Positions 43,557 through 55,000 of a DNA stretch of 64,000 bases are shown here, piece after piece. The stretch is from positions 6,865,928-6,929,927 of the forward strand of contig JAYGXS010000005.1 in assembly GCA_036362985.1 (NCBI GenBank). The letters run 5' to 3'. This DNA comes from Ligula intestinalis (lineage: Eukaryota > Platyhelminthes > Cestoda > Diphyllobothriidea > Diphyllobothriidae). How positions within the stretch are numbered: position 1 is the stretch's first letter; every line of letters starts with the position of its first letter. Made by a program: the position numbers and the translations under genes. The notes under the pieces are model-generated. The model made no database searches, was not told the DNA's origin, and was given only the letters and a program-made list of their open reading frames with translations.

Positions 43557-44713
43557 TACAGTATGGCTCAGAGTTCCTGCACCATGCCAACATTTTCGAA
43601 AGATTGATACTCACTCGCTAATTAGCATTGAGTAAGTTTGTAACACTGATAATCGTGTAGCCTATTTTCATTTCATTTCATTCAGACGAGAATGTCGTAT
43701 TTGTCTGAACATCTTTCTGACCGCTAACACGACGCATATACTGTAAAAAGTGGCTGCTTTAGGAGAAGGCATTTTTATTATTAAATTTGATTACCTCTAT
43801 GAATTTGAATAAATTTAATGGAAAATATAACCGTAAGAACTTTTCTTGCACTGGTTTGGTAGCAAATAACGACTTCTGTAGATGTTATACTTAAAGAAAC
43901 AGTGCCCTTCGGTTTTAAAATCTTTTCTCAATTGCCAAATTATTTTTAAAACCTACTGACTGCTACACTTCAGTTTAAGGTTTACAAACTGCGCGTTGAG
44001 AACATCCTGTGTAAACGAAAGTACGTTTTTGCCCACGATTTGAGGAAGGTGTCACATACTTCTCACAAAACTTTCGAATAAAAGTGAATCATGCTGTATA
44101 AATTATAAATTGACGGATACGATTTATTAGGAAGGAACACCTCATAATCGTAAAAATTTTCATAAATATAAATGCTTCTTTTACCGAGAGATATAGTTTA
44201 TTTGAGTGTAAAATTTAAAGAAAACGTAATTGGCTAGCGAACGAATACGAAAATAATAAATTCGTACATGTTTTCCATAAAATATATTTCAATTTATAAA
44301 GGAGGTCAAAATAAATGATATAAACGCATACTATTTATGTAATTTCCTTTTACTGATCATACGTTTTGTTAGTGGACAGAACGAAACTTGATACAAAGCC
44401 CGCATCCTATTGGGACTGAAATATCCTTATAATAGACTACATGATAATCAGTACCAGAAATAATCTGTTCTTGTATGTTTTTTTCATAAAAAATAGTTGA
44501 ATTTATAAAGGCAGTCACAATCAATGATAAAAAATCACACTTATTAGATAGGCACTTTTTACAGAACATACGTACTGCCCTGACTGAAATCATTCGAGTT
44601 TACGCGTAAGGATAATCAGTATTACAACCTTACTCAATGCCGATTAGCAAGCGAGTACCAATCCTTCGTGACTTTTGGCATAGTGCAGTAATTCTGAGCC
44701 ATACTTTACACAT
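43557..44713 (+). mobile_element. F1 palindromic element, complete copy
   Basis: The outer ends AGTATGGCTCAGAGTTCC and GAATTCTGAGCCATACTT-type mirror (44695-44707) close the element. The left arm carries ATTAGCATTGAGTAAGTTTG and GTAGCC. The right arm holds the reverse complements (CTCAATGCCGATTAGCAAGC), partly duplicated: the AAAGGCAGTCACAATCAATG segment near 44510 repeats one near 44300. The core has GTTTACAAACTGCGCGTTGAG and AAGTACGTTTTTGCCC on the plus strand. No protein coding. Confidence 0.75.
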
Positions 44714-44881
44714 CAAGAAATAGTCATCAGCTGCAGCGTACTACAACTCCTTACTGTGTGGCTACCGGCGGGGCTCGGAAGTAAGCGCAAGGCAGACAGG
44801 GGAAGGATGAGTTCATTTAACGATCGATTACTGCTCATCAACGAATCTCCGTATTGCTTATCTAAACTAGCAAGACAAGGA

Positions 44882-45040
44882 GCCAATAGCTCAATGGTTA
44901 AGGTATTGGACATCGAATCGACTGATTGCGAATTCAAGCTTCGGGTAATACGCTACCTGGGGTTGAGTATGACTGACTGATGACGGCTAATATCACAAAC
45001 CTGGCCAATCCGGTCCCTCTTGTCATTGTCGACAATGTTC
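44882..45040 (+). mobile_element. SINE-A copy
   Basis: A-box area TAGCTCAATGGTTAAGGTAT, B-box area GCGAATTCAAGCTTCGG, body GAGTATGACTGACTGATGAC and end CTTGTCATTGTCGACAATG. Nearly full length, comparable to 4729-4895. Confidence 0.65.
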
Positions 45041-45044
45041 AAAC

Positions 45045-47660
45045 TTTTTCCCTCGAGAAAGAAGAAACCAGTTTCGATGAAGTAACTACATGCACATTGA
45101 AAATACAAATGGCGTAGACTGATTACCAACTGACAAGAAGCCAACACGAAAACTGGGAGCCAGATTCAAAACCGAAAGAGTTCTTGCCAATATACAAAGA
45201 GACAGTCAATAAAAAAACTGTCTACCGTTAAAGATTTAGAATAACTAAAATATTTTGGCTACAGAAGGGCATTCCTAAAAGACAAGAATTGTTTTCCGGG
45301 AAGACTTTTAACAAGGCATGAACCACGAGACTTGCAGGATTAACTGACGTTGTACACTTTCGTGACATCTTATCTAACTGTAAAATGTCATAACAAGCAG
45401 TCCAATGAAGTATCAAAACTAGATACGTAAAAAGAGTAGGCATTATTAATCTTAGATGTGAATAGATATTAAGGGGAATAAGGAGGTTGTTATCACAGTA
45501 AGGGAATCAGCTTCTTGATTATTACAATGGCAATGCGAGGTTGATCACGTAGTCCACCTGTTCACTGAATTTTCTTGTGCTTCTCCCTACTGCAGTAGCC
45601 TCTGCAAATCGCAGGAGACACCCGGTCATCAGCCGAATTACAAACTTAAATGCTGTCCCTGGGCCGACCGTATAGGCAGTGTCCACAAGTTGCTTAATGA
45701 CTTACTTAGGTATTTTATTTTCCGCCCTGGGCAACCACTTTAGCATATGTTCAGCTGACGTTGTTCCTAAGTGACTTTGCGTGCGCCACATATGTTTGCA
45801 TCCGCAACTCAAAGCGCAGTTTGACGCCAAATGCATAGGCTTTCTAGGTCAATACTTAATCGGAAAGTTTATTTGATATTATTAACCGGCAATGGCGATA
45901 TGCGGTTACCTAAGAGGACACAAAATTGCATGACATCATTATATCCTGCTAGATTAGTGGTGTTTGCCTTGTTCCCAAACATCGTTTGCTGTGTTTCGGT
46001 TCATTGCGATTCCACCAAGTAGTTTCCAGCTAATCATATTTTCCGCCACATATCTGGCAGTTTATGCGACACGGTTAAAAAAAACGAGCATGTCTCTGCG
46101 CTTGAGTGCTAGCGCCGAGTGTGACTCGCTTATTCGATTTGGCAGACACCGATTGATATTTTACTCTTTGCTTATTGGTGGCAAATCTGTCTGATATTTC
46201 AGGAATCAAGATTTTAAACAAATGAAGCTTTCCCCTTTCGAATTTTGTCTACCGTATTATCCAACTTTTACCCCCATCTGTTGTATTTCAGTGATCCCTG
46301 ACTGTGAATTGTGTCGTTTCGTACACGCTTTGAAAACAAAAATGCAGGCAACAATATGGAGTGTAAATGAGTAGCAACCGCGACTAGTCGTAGACATTTA
46401 CCATCCTCTCAACTCCTACGAGGGTCATAAAGATGTTCTGGAGAGAAATAAGCAGCTACCAACATTTTTGACTTTCTACAAAATATGCTGAAAAGGAAAT
46501 AGTTTTTAAAATAGGAAAGCACATCATAAACCCGGGTTTTGTAAACTTAATAAAATTAAGAGTTTATAGGAATTACCTGAACCTCCATGGCCTTCGCAAA
46601 TGCCTCGCGACCGATGGGGGTCTAAAATATTCAAAACATATATGCGAATAAAAATACCTTACAAATACCTTTCTGCCTATATCCTTCTTCTTTTTCCACT
46701 TTACCCCCAAAGCAAGACGATTAACAAGACTAGTTTGCAACTAACAAAAGCGATTATATCTCGCATTTACTGACTAGAAATAGAAAATCTGGTGACTGGC
46801 GGATGTTTCTGCAAGCAAAAAGGCATGGCTTTTGACTTATAAATTTTTAAAATGTCAGTCAGGTCCTCAAGGGAATATGTGTCCAGTCCTACCCTCAGGC
46901 TGTAGAAATTTACCCGAAAAATGGTGCTCATATTTTTGCGGAGGTTCTCCTTCTGCAGCGTTTTCCTAGCAACGGTCATCTGTGCCTAGGTGAACATGTT
47001 GCCTAGATTATGAAAGGAGATGACTATAACATCCTTTATCATTTGAGATAACTTAAATAGTACGGTGACTGGCCTTGGAATGCTAGCCAAAATTCTTACC
47101 TGTGTTTCTTATACAAATTAGCACTCTAAAAGTTAGTTTGTTATGCTTTTTATTTTTTATCTTAGACATTTTGTTGTCGACAGGATGTCAGCTTTGTTAT
47201 TTAGCCGCTCGCAAAGACTATAATTTTCATCACTGCTTTGCTTGTACAATCAAAACTTCAAATTTATTGATACAGAATTTAAAATTTTATGCTTTCATTG
47301 TAATAATTTGAAACTGACCCGTTAGGGTTCTCAAACTGCAAAATGAAAATCATAATGTTTTCTTAACCATCAAGATGTCATGCACGACTCACGAAATTTC
47401 AAACGCATTTAGATCAGTTTCTAAATCTTAGAAGCAGCACAAATAAAAATGCAGGCATAATTTCCTATAAACAGGTCTTTCTGACTCATTAACATTATCT
47501 TAACAACCAAGGTTTTAAAAATTAAAATTGTATTTCTTCCAAATACAAAATTGAAACAAGATCCCATTTTTCACCAAACGATTTAAACCGAATATTGTTT
47601 TCCATTTAAGTTCACGATAGGCTTGTATTTATATGGGCATCGAAGATAACTAATCCATGT
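45045..47660. other. Non-coding DNA, nothing recognised
   Basis: Several 60-80-codon frames without domains. No repeat shared elsewhere could be made out. Confidence 0.35.
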
Positions 47661-47664
47661 TTTG

Positions 47665-47790
47665 TACACAGTGTATTTACTTTAAGTGGTCAGAAGAAGG
47701 TTATCCGAAAACTAGGGATGTTGCACCACTGATTTATCTCTGCATTATCCTGCACGACAATCAGCATTACCAGCCCACCTACGTAATCCT
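47665..47790 (-). mobile_element. Possible decayed F1 arm
   Basis: GTGGTCAGAAGAAGGTTAT and ACGACAATCAGCATTACCAGC loosely follow the F1 right arm (GGTCAGAA...GATAATCAGTATTACAACC). Similarity is low. Confidence 0.25.
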
Positions 47791-47794
47791 TTCT

Positions 47795-48740
47795 ACTCAC
47801 AAAAAACCTCTCTGAATGTTAGCTAACCTCCCCTCAACCAGGCCATCTACTGGTAGATCAATATTTTAGAATGAATAGGATTACGCTAGTGACCCTTTTC
47901 GTGAAAGCATTTGACTGCCGTGGAAAGAAAGTCTTGGAGAAGTCCGAGAAGCGAAAAGAGTTGATTTGTCATAGAAAACATGTAACTGAGGACAAACTAT
48001 CTAAATAATTGATTGAAACCTACACTAAGAAGAAATGAAGGGTTGGAAAACCATCCGGCACCTGATAGTTCTGTGCCTCTTAAATGGTGTCAGTGAAACT
48101 TTGACTGCTTTTTTTAAATGTTATTCAAAAATGCCACCTTCTTGCAAAGACTGCAACTTCGATGGATAATTATAATGTCTAATAGGTACGTTTTGGGCTA
48201 TATTTGAGACTTCGTTCAGCAGTCAGTAGCAATATATAACATCTTACATTGGAGTGAGGCTCTTTTTCCGGAAAATTGCTGTAACCTCCACCGTTAATGC
48301 AATTCACAGTGCAGAAACAACAGCGCAGACTTAAGTTAGACTGTGAATGTTATAAGTCAACTAAGGCAAAGAAAAATTCAATAAAGGTATAAATGACAAA
48401 GCTAGAATTTTGGCCACCGAATGAGCCGCAGTGATTTGAATATTTGCTTGACCTGTCAGCTAGCCAAAAATGACAACTGTGTTTTCAGGACAGTCAGGCT
48501 AGCCCCAAACAGAATTTTGTTAATTCCATCAAGCAGTCAGAGACCAATCGTAGATGGGGCGTGCCGCTTTTCGGCCAACTCGCAAACACTTCTGCATATA
48601 GGACAGTTTGATCGTCTCTTCTGACAATGTCCACCGCCTGCTTCAGCAGGTTAAAGACCAACACAGTGACTTGTGCGTGGGTCAGGATTAAGTAAAATTA
48701 GACTTTCACGCATCATTCAACAATGTATAGGTGGAGTGAA
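47795..48740. other. Non-coding DNA, nothing recognised
   Basis: No repeat, tRNA-like box or domain seen. Confidence 0.4.
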
Positions 48741-48744
48741 GCTT

Positions 48745-48895
48745 ACAAAGCAAAAGGAGACTGGAATGGCCATTTTTTGCTCGTTAGCCGTCATCAGGCA
48801 ATCATACACATTCTCAGGGGACGGAACTCCGAGATTCGAAACCGGAACCTTTGTTCATTGAGGTTAGCACTCTACCATTACACCACGGGCTCGCT
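48745..48895 (-). mobile_element. SINE-A copy
   Basis: Minus strand: A-box area GGTGTAATGGTAGAGTGC, B-box area CCGGTTTCGAATCTCGG, then the body TGTATGATTGCCTGATGACG and AATGGCCATTCCAGTCTCC. Both promoter boxes are well kept. Confidence 0.65.
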
Positions 48896-48899
48896 GCTT

Positions 48900-49370
48900 T
48901 ATCGGTTGTGATCGTGAAAGTAATGGAACTGGGGTGTTTATCCAATCTATCTGATTAGGACATATAATTGTCCCTGAAGTGCCTTAAATCTCATATTTGC
49001 GCAATATCAGACTATCGCTTAGCTGCCTCAGACATCGGCTCACATGGTGGGCACACAAGTAGCTTAACCTCAACCGAAAAGATAATTTATCAGTTAAGCC
49101 ACTTCATTCGCTCAGCCTGTAAGTGTGAAACCGGATGCAGGTGTGTGCGCCAACAGGGTTACCGGCCTGGGACGAGAGTTAAGGACGATGACAGCTACAC
49201 AGGCGTAAACATCAGTAACCGGCGGGAGACCCCTGGATTACAAATTAATCCGCTTCGAGACGCGCCATGATTGAGCAGCTCTTCCTGCTCCGGCCCTTTC
49301 GTCTGCATTTGTCTTTCCCCTATTTAACATGACTGTCACTACCTATAAATACCGTGAGGTGGGGTACGAA
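48900..49370. other. Non-coding DNA, nothing recognised
   Basis: A 100-codon plus frame (48968-49270) has no recognisable domain. Confidence 0.35.
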
Positions 49371-49375
49371 TCGTA

Positions 49376-49415
49376 CCTCTTATGATAGATGCCTGTACGC
49401 TTATGACACGTCAGG
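49376..49415 (+). ncRNA. Strongly decayed hammerhead-like motif (PLE-A type)
   Basis: CCT..TATGATA near 49376-49386 and ACACGTCAGG at 49406-49415, followed by AAAGTAAAAC, match the ends of the PLE-A motif and its flank. The stem II and GAAA boxes are lost. Confidence 0.25.
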
Positions 49416-49494
49416 AAAGTAAAACTATGGTTTCCGTTATCGCCTCCTCTTTTCACGTATGGCCGGACACTCGGATTTTCGCGCCTATTATATA

Positions 49495-49572
49495 TATCCA
49501 TATATTCACTCAGAAATGTGCGAACACCGATCAAATAGGCTTCCGAACACATTTCCGAGTGAATATATACCC
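49495..49572. repeat. Inverted repeat, about 24-bp arms
   Basis: ATATATTCACTCAGAAATGTG and its mirror CACATTTCCGAGTGAATATAT enclose about 30 bp. Not linked to any family identified here. Confidence 0.6.
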
Positions 49573-49810
49573 GATCAGCAGTGACAGCAAATGGCAAGTG
49601 GCGTGGCGCTGTTGAACTGCGCTTGGATGAAGTGCTTAGGACCCATCTGATAGACACCCGTGGTGAACCAACTGTGCCGACTGTGAGTGCGTTTGTTTGT
49701 GTTGTCCGACCAGCTGGTGTTCAGGGATATGATTGGCTGATGAAACTTAATAAGCCCGAAAAAGTTCTGTATCAAGGAACCCCACATGCTGTCATACCCC
49801 CTTTTACTGT

Positions 49811-49829
49811 TATATATATATATATATAT
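49811..49829. repeat. (TA)n microsatellite
   Basis: Uninterrupted TA run of about 19 bp just downstream of the PLE-E copy 3 terminus, on its 3' side. Confidence 0.8.
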
Positions 49830-49895
49830 CCCGCTCCCCATCCCCCAAAGAAGATGGAGAAGAAAAGGCGCCTTCATGGACCACACTGTATTGGT

Positions 49896-49935
49896 GCTGA
49901 CGTTTCGAAAACACGCTTGTTTCCATCATCAGAGT
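49896..49935 (-). ncRNA. Hammerhead-like motif, all core boxes present (PLE-E copy 3)
   Basis: Minus strand: ACT, CTGATGA, T, GGAAAC-loop-GTTTTC (6 pairs), GAAA, CG, TC, AGC. The first core box is exactly CUGAUGA. Stem I is only two or three pairs. It begins at the stop codon of the ORF, the same geometry as at 2278. With that site it is the best activity candidate. Confidence 0.5.
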
Positions 49936-50072
49936 TATAAGGTGATTGTCCCTGCTTGCCTTGATTTGGTTTGTCTTGCTGACTGTCTCGTACGATAGGG
50001 GTCTGTTACGTTCGCACCCTGGTCGTCCTGCTGGTCGTTGATTGGGTTTGGCCCAATGCGCTGACCCTGGTC

Positions 50073-50378
50073 ATTCTGTTGGTCCTGGATTGGCCTCTGC
50101 CTCTCCGTGGGCGACTGCAGATGACCTCGTGTGACCCCCGTCACTCGCTCGGCTGTTGTAGTCCCCGGTGGATCTGTCTGCACATCGCGCGCGCGCGAGG
50201 GGCGACTGCAACTGGAGTGGTGGCGGACTCGCGTGTCTCCCATCGGCTGCACGGCTGTTGTAGTCATCGGTGGATCTGTCCACCCATCGCGCGCGCTCAG
50301 CGGGCGTCTGCCATCGGTCTGCTGACAGTCACGTGCGTCCCCCATCCCTTGCACGACTGATGTAATCACCACTGGGTC
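50073..50378 (-). repeat. 102-bp tandem repeat coding a 34-residue tail unit
   Basis: Three units in frame. Each unit starts DP.. and holds a (G/P)MGD(A/T)R or TGVTR segment and, in the first two, a RARD/SARD segment. AHEWHA just before the first unit aligns with the end of a unit, so the array runs into the gap. Confidence 0.65.
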
Positions 50379-50396
50379 TGCATGCCACTCGTGTGC

Positions 50397-50406
50397 NNNN
50401 NNNNNN
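50397..50406. other. 10-base assembly gap
   Basis: Ten N inside the PLE-E copy 3 frame, at the edge of the tandem repeat. Probably an under-estimated gap caused by repeat collapse. Confidence 0.97.
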
Positions 50407-50409
50407 ACA

Positions 50410-50700
50410 ATGGGGCGAAGGGGCACACCCGGCTTATGCACTTTTGGCAGACCGTAGAAACGTGCCATCGCGGCATCTGTGGCTTTTGTGGTCAGTGCAT
50501 CCTTTTTATTAAGAGAAGTCCCTTGGCAAACGATAGTGACCCGCAAGATTTTCGACACACAGATGAGAGTTGTACAAAACAGTTAATTTAAAATGATGGC
50601 TAACATATGGTGTCATAGTGTGTTGCAGTATTAGTAGGTTATCGCAACCCGCATGTAATTATACGGTCAGTTGAGAAAATAACTTTCACTCGCACGTAGT
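50410..50700. other. Upstream part of PLE-E copy 3 and unassigned flank
   Basis: Up to 50558 this is the PLE-E reverse-transcriptase fragment. From 50560 to 50700 no further motif is visible, so the copy is 5'-truncated here. Confidence 0.4.
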
Positions 50701-51060
50701 TATGAGTTCTGTCAGGAAAGAGTCATCGTCCGCATTTCATCGTATGGTAAGTGATGCATAGGCTGCAGTCTTTTTCATACTTCCCTAAGGTTGGTGTACA
50801 TTGCGTCCGATTTGACATGCTTGTTGATGCACGAGTCATCGGAGTTGATGGCTTCTGAGAATTCACGGCCTTTCTTTTATGGGCAAGAGCCAAAAATGTA
50901 AGTTTCCTCCCATGCAAATTGGTGTCCAGTTTCTAATGTGTGACTGACGACTTCAGAAAAGTGATATCGCTAAGGTTGATGAACATCGCATCCAATTCGA
51001 TATGCATGTTGATGCACGAGGCATCGGAGTTGAAAGCCTCTAAAAGTTTACTATTTTCCC
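50700..51060 (-). pseudogene. PLE-B copy 2: nuclease C-terminus with internal duplication
   Basis: On the minus strand a block (51047-50970) reads FNSDASCINMHIELDAMFI. It is followed by LETGHQFAWEETYIFGSCP and then a second block (50862-50785) with INSDDSCINKHVKSDAMYT. The order expected from copy 1 at 25.1 kb is FAW first, then one SD.S.IN block. The extra block upstream shows a tandem duplication or a head-to-tail join of two copies. The flank GCACGA..CATCGGAGTTGA is shared by both DNA blocks. The YVG strand is not seen. Confidence 0.65.
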
Positions 51061-51064
51061 CACT

Positions 51065-51225
51065 AGGCGTATTATTACATGTGGGTGATGATAAACTTCT
51101 AATACCCAGACCGACTATATAATTTAATGCTAGTCATCATTTTGCATTAACTGTATAGTACAACTCTTTTCTGTCTGAAGACCAACTGGTGGGCCAGTGC
51201 CCAAAATTACCACAAAACACTATCG
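51065..51225. other. Unassigned flank
   Basis: Nothing recognised between PLE-B copy 2 and the F2 arm. Confidence 0.4.
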
Positions 51226-51227
51226 TT

Positions 51228-51270
51228 TCCCAAAGGACTACTTCAACTGAATTATATTTCTTCCGATGCC
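51228..51270 (-). repeat. Foldback F2, single arm end
   Basis: CGTTTCCCAAAGGACTACTT then AATTATATTTCTTCCGATGCC matches the outer part of the F2 right arm at 38.03-38.07 kb and 43.53 kb. The partner arm is missing. Confidence 0.45.
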
Positions 51271-51274
51271 AATT

Positions 51275-51960
51275 TTACAGTTCATATATGAGTATGAACA
51301 AGTGAGCACGAAGACTGGAAAGGCACAGAGCGGCTGCAGAACTAGGTATCTGCAGGAATTTGCCGAGAATGCAGACGAAAGCGTTACAAAGCTCATATTG
51401 GAGACCTCCTCTCCAAGCATTCGCAAATCAACGTGACCACCCAGGTTGACCTCGCTCAGGGCCGAATAGGACTGCGCAGCTGTCTCCTTCGAAGTGTCTA
51501 ACATAGCAAAGGAAGAGCTTCACGAATCGTAACTGCTACAGACAACTCCAAAATTCAGACCCTGACCTTCTGACAAAACTGTTAGCGGGCATTTGGAGTT
51601 TGCCCTCGTTGATAAAATTTCCCCGACCGCTAACGGAAGTCTCTTGCCCCAGTAGTTTTAGCTGCTAGTAGTGTAGACAATTAGTATTGCCAAAAATGAT
51701 CATTCCATTCTTCCTTGTCCTCTCTAGTCACACTATTGGAAGTTGGGTTGGATTTCTCTTGACATCTGAGACTTCCCATTTCCATGAGCGTTAGCAAAGT
51801 CTGCCAAACGACCAAAAATAAAGCAACCGTCCTTACCACCAATGACAGCAGCTTCTTCTTCTCCATAGTAGATATTTTAGAGTGATAGACAGCGCTGGTT
51901 CCGGATCTGCACAAATGTCACCCCTGGGGAGGGTTCCATACTTTGCAAGACTCGAGATAA
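51275..51960. other. Non-coding DNA, nothing recognised
   Basis: Minus-strand frames of 77-88 codons without domains. Confidence 0.4.
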
Positions 51961-51964
51961 GCAA

Positions 51965-52085
51965 GGGAAGAAGATACGACCACTGAAACAAGAGTTTCAT
52001 TTTCCTGACGTTTCGAATTCCGTCATAGCTCCCTTACCATAGGTAATGAAACGGTAGTCTGAATCATGCGCAGACAGAAGGTTGT
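51965..52085 (+). mobile_element. PLE-A end fragment
   Basis: CCACTGAAACAAGAGTTTCAT, TTTCCTGACGTTTCG and, beyond the motif, TAGTCTGAATCATGCGCAGAC parallel the PLE-A ends at 7.0 and 31.9 kb. Confidence 0.5.
52004..52043 (-). ncRNA. Decayed hammerhead-like motif (PLE-A)
   Basis: Minus strand: CCT, ATGGTAA, then a rearranged stem II, GAAA, CG, TC, AGG. The 3' box and stem I are intact. Confidence 0.35.
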
Positions 52086-52089
52086 TTTT

Positions 52090-55000
52090 TATCGAGTAGG
52101 CATTTGCAATTTAAAACTGTCGCTGGAGATTAAAAACAATTTCGGTGCAGAGTGAAAAAACTGTCGTTTTTTTTAAAATCACCTTCTTCAATTTTACAAA
52201 TTCCCTTGTGCAAAGTTCTTTCCAACTTTCTTCTTCTCCTTTGAAACCCTTGCGGTAATCTCCGATCAAAAGCGAGTAATTTCTAAACAGTAGCAAGGGC
52301 ATACAAGTCTCAGCAGGTGAAAAGTTAAATTACTGTTTGTTCCTGTGTAGCAAATAATTTTGGAATCATAATAAGTGACAAACTAAATACAGAGTTACGA
52401 TTGGTGGATAAACAAAGAAAAGGAAGGTATATCTTTCAGATTAAATGGAGAATTTAATACCATAGCAAGCTGACCAACCAATTGGAGGACCGCATGTACT
52501 TTGGCCTTTGTTTTACACTTAGTGTTTGGCGACAGACACCAACCATCTCTTGAGAGATCGTGCCTCAGTGCTCTTTGCTACCATACTGGAAACACGCTTT
52601 TTTATGAATGGCATAAAGTCTTACCCAGGCACATGGTAATTTAGGCAGTGAAGAAGGATTTACAAAAGATACAGTTCAACTATATTTAATCCAATTTATT
52701 CTGCATGAAATAAAATGTAGAATATGCGTTGGAATATGCCATTTTTCAAAACAAATGGGAAAATCAGTGATCTTTAAGAGCAACCAATTTCTGACACACT
52801 GATCGCGCTCATTTGCCCTAATTCTGTTCTGACCTGTTCACAAATGTCTTTATCGAAAACTGTTGAAAACAAAAATTTAAATTATGTTCTTAAGGCTATC
52901 TCGTATTCGTTATGGATAGTGCACAGTGTAAACAATAAATTATTTTTACTATAAACATGAGTTGACCAATTTTTAAACCAAGAAAGCAGGGTAACATAAG
53001 TACTTGCGCAAAAAAAGCTGTCGCCATGTTAGAAAGCTTTCATAAATCCTGAATATTTTAATACTTTATCTTCCCATTATTTTAAATTGCTGCAATTGTA
53101 ACTACATTTATTGATACTGACATTTGTGCCGGTGGTTAATATTCACGCAACAGCCTAGGGGACGTATCGGAGTCTGACATAGCAAAAGTCTAATTTAAAG
53201 CTAGCAAGAACCCAAGGATTTATTCGTAAAAATAAATTTCGGGAGAGCTTGTCAACTGCTTCCTTTTATTTGCATGAACAAGATAACAACTGGAGAACAT
53301 AACATTTGAATTTTCAACAAATTTTTCCGAGTTATTGTTCGAGCACGCACGAGTCGGGCCTTGCGCTACGTGGAAGCAGCCTACCTACGGCAGGAGAAAC
53401 CTGATATATGTAAGAATTTAAGCCATATGGCTAATCTCCAACTGCCCTGGTAAAAGCATGCCCACATTTAACCAACCTTTTATTCTTGTTTATTTCCGTC
53501 CCTACTTTTCCTTCCCAAGCTTGAAGGTGACATAATTATTGACTATTCACCACGTTAACAATGACCTTGCTATTATTGATTATGTGAAAATTTAAAAAAG
53601 CTCTGTTTTTTAATTGTTATTTTATTGATAGAAAGAGAGGAAGTAGTTAAAAAGCTCTCCCAAACATTATTTATACAAGTTAATTCTGCTGTTTTCGTTT
53701 GGTTTAAATTTTTGCTTTGGAGACAAGGATTCAAAAAGCAAAAGTCTTTGAATATTTCAACATAACTGCAAATTGACTACGTAATTTAAAAAAGCCTTTT
53801 AGAATTTCATCTTCTTTAAAGAGGCAGAGAATCCACGTGGGTGAGTCTGCACATCCGGTAAAAGCTGCTGTCACAACTCCAAAAAACCGGAAGCCGATGA
53901 AGTTTTTTTTGTTTCCCGATTTAGATTTCTCAGAGTTTGGAGTGGCTACTTTCCTGCCATATGTTTTCCACTCTGAGAATGATCCAGAATGTTTGATATC
54001 AGGAGACTAAAACATTTTGTGTTTCGTTCCACACGCTAAAGAATTATCTATTTCAGTCTGCCCACGACAAACATTTTTTCGAGTGGCCGTGTGTATCAAT
54101 TTTGATTTATGGTTGATGTGCTACCCCATTAAATGTTAACATAAATTTCTTTAATTAGAAAATATTACACCGGCTTCATCCTTAAACTTAAAAAGTGGCA
54201 AACAATCCACACATGGTTCGATCACGCCAGGATATCGATTTCCTAGCCCTAAGAATCCTTAAAAACCTCGTCACCATCTCACCCCATGCATTGGGCATGT
54301 TTCTGGTGAAACTTCATATCCTTTTCAAATCAATGAAATAATTCTTTTCTGTAAGCAGTTGAAAGACAATTATGGCTTTCATCTAAAGGAGAGATATCAT
54401 TCACCTTTCAAAAAGCTTTTTCAGTTACCGAACAGTTTAGAATATGATCCCCCAAATAATACTTAGCGCGTAATGAAAATCATACAATATTATAAAATTT
54501 AAGCAAGAAATCATAAACGGCTGCTACAAGATTGTAGTAGACGTGGACCACATTGAAACTCTTGAAGCAACATCAAAAAATTGACGGAAATACGCTGTTA
54601 CTAAAATGCATACTGTAAGTGCAAAAAATATAAAGTTCTTAAAAATCAAAAGATGACATTTTTGAGCATTAAATATGAAGAAACTGTGCACTTCTATCAA
54701 AAAATTGTAAAAGGGAAGGATTTTGTGAATTTTTTTCTTGCATATATGTTAATTTCTAACGTTATAGAAAATAAATTCGAGAATTTCATACTATTTTCGC
54801 AGCAATTCTTAACACAAAATGAGGCTTGCAGGTGGCCGATAAATCTCGCTAAAACGAATGCTCCCTGGTCAGATTTAAATGCTTAATCCTAAAAGGTACT
54901 TACTTAAGTAATTATTGCAAATAAAAATACTTTTTTTGAATTTACATTAACGTTACATGAAAGTAACACCTTGTATATCTGGATGCTACTTTCCGTAGTT

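Larger units (their letters stand above)
49935..50558 (-). pseudogene. PLE-E copy 3: reverse-transcriptase motif joined through a gap to the C-terminal tail
   Basis: The minus-strand frame is open for 207 codons and contains an N run. Residues 33-50 read RFYGLPKVHKPGVPLRPI, a signature of Penelope-like reverse transcriptases (early fingers/palm). After the 10-N gap the frame enters a tail with three 34-residue repeats starting DPVV, DPPM and DPPG (residues 61-162), then short Q/D/N repeats (QDQQNDQG, NDQQDDQG) to the stop. The catalytic palm and the GIY-YIG nuclease, normally several hundred residues, are missing at the gap. Either the gap is much larger than drawn or the copy is internally deleted. 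Confidence 0.75.

Noticed and set aside
44885..44950. Functional tRNA gene
   Set aside because: It is the head of a SINE-A copy. B-box and stem pairing are poor.
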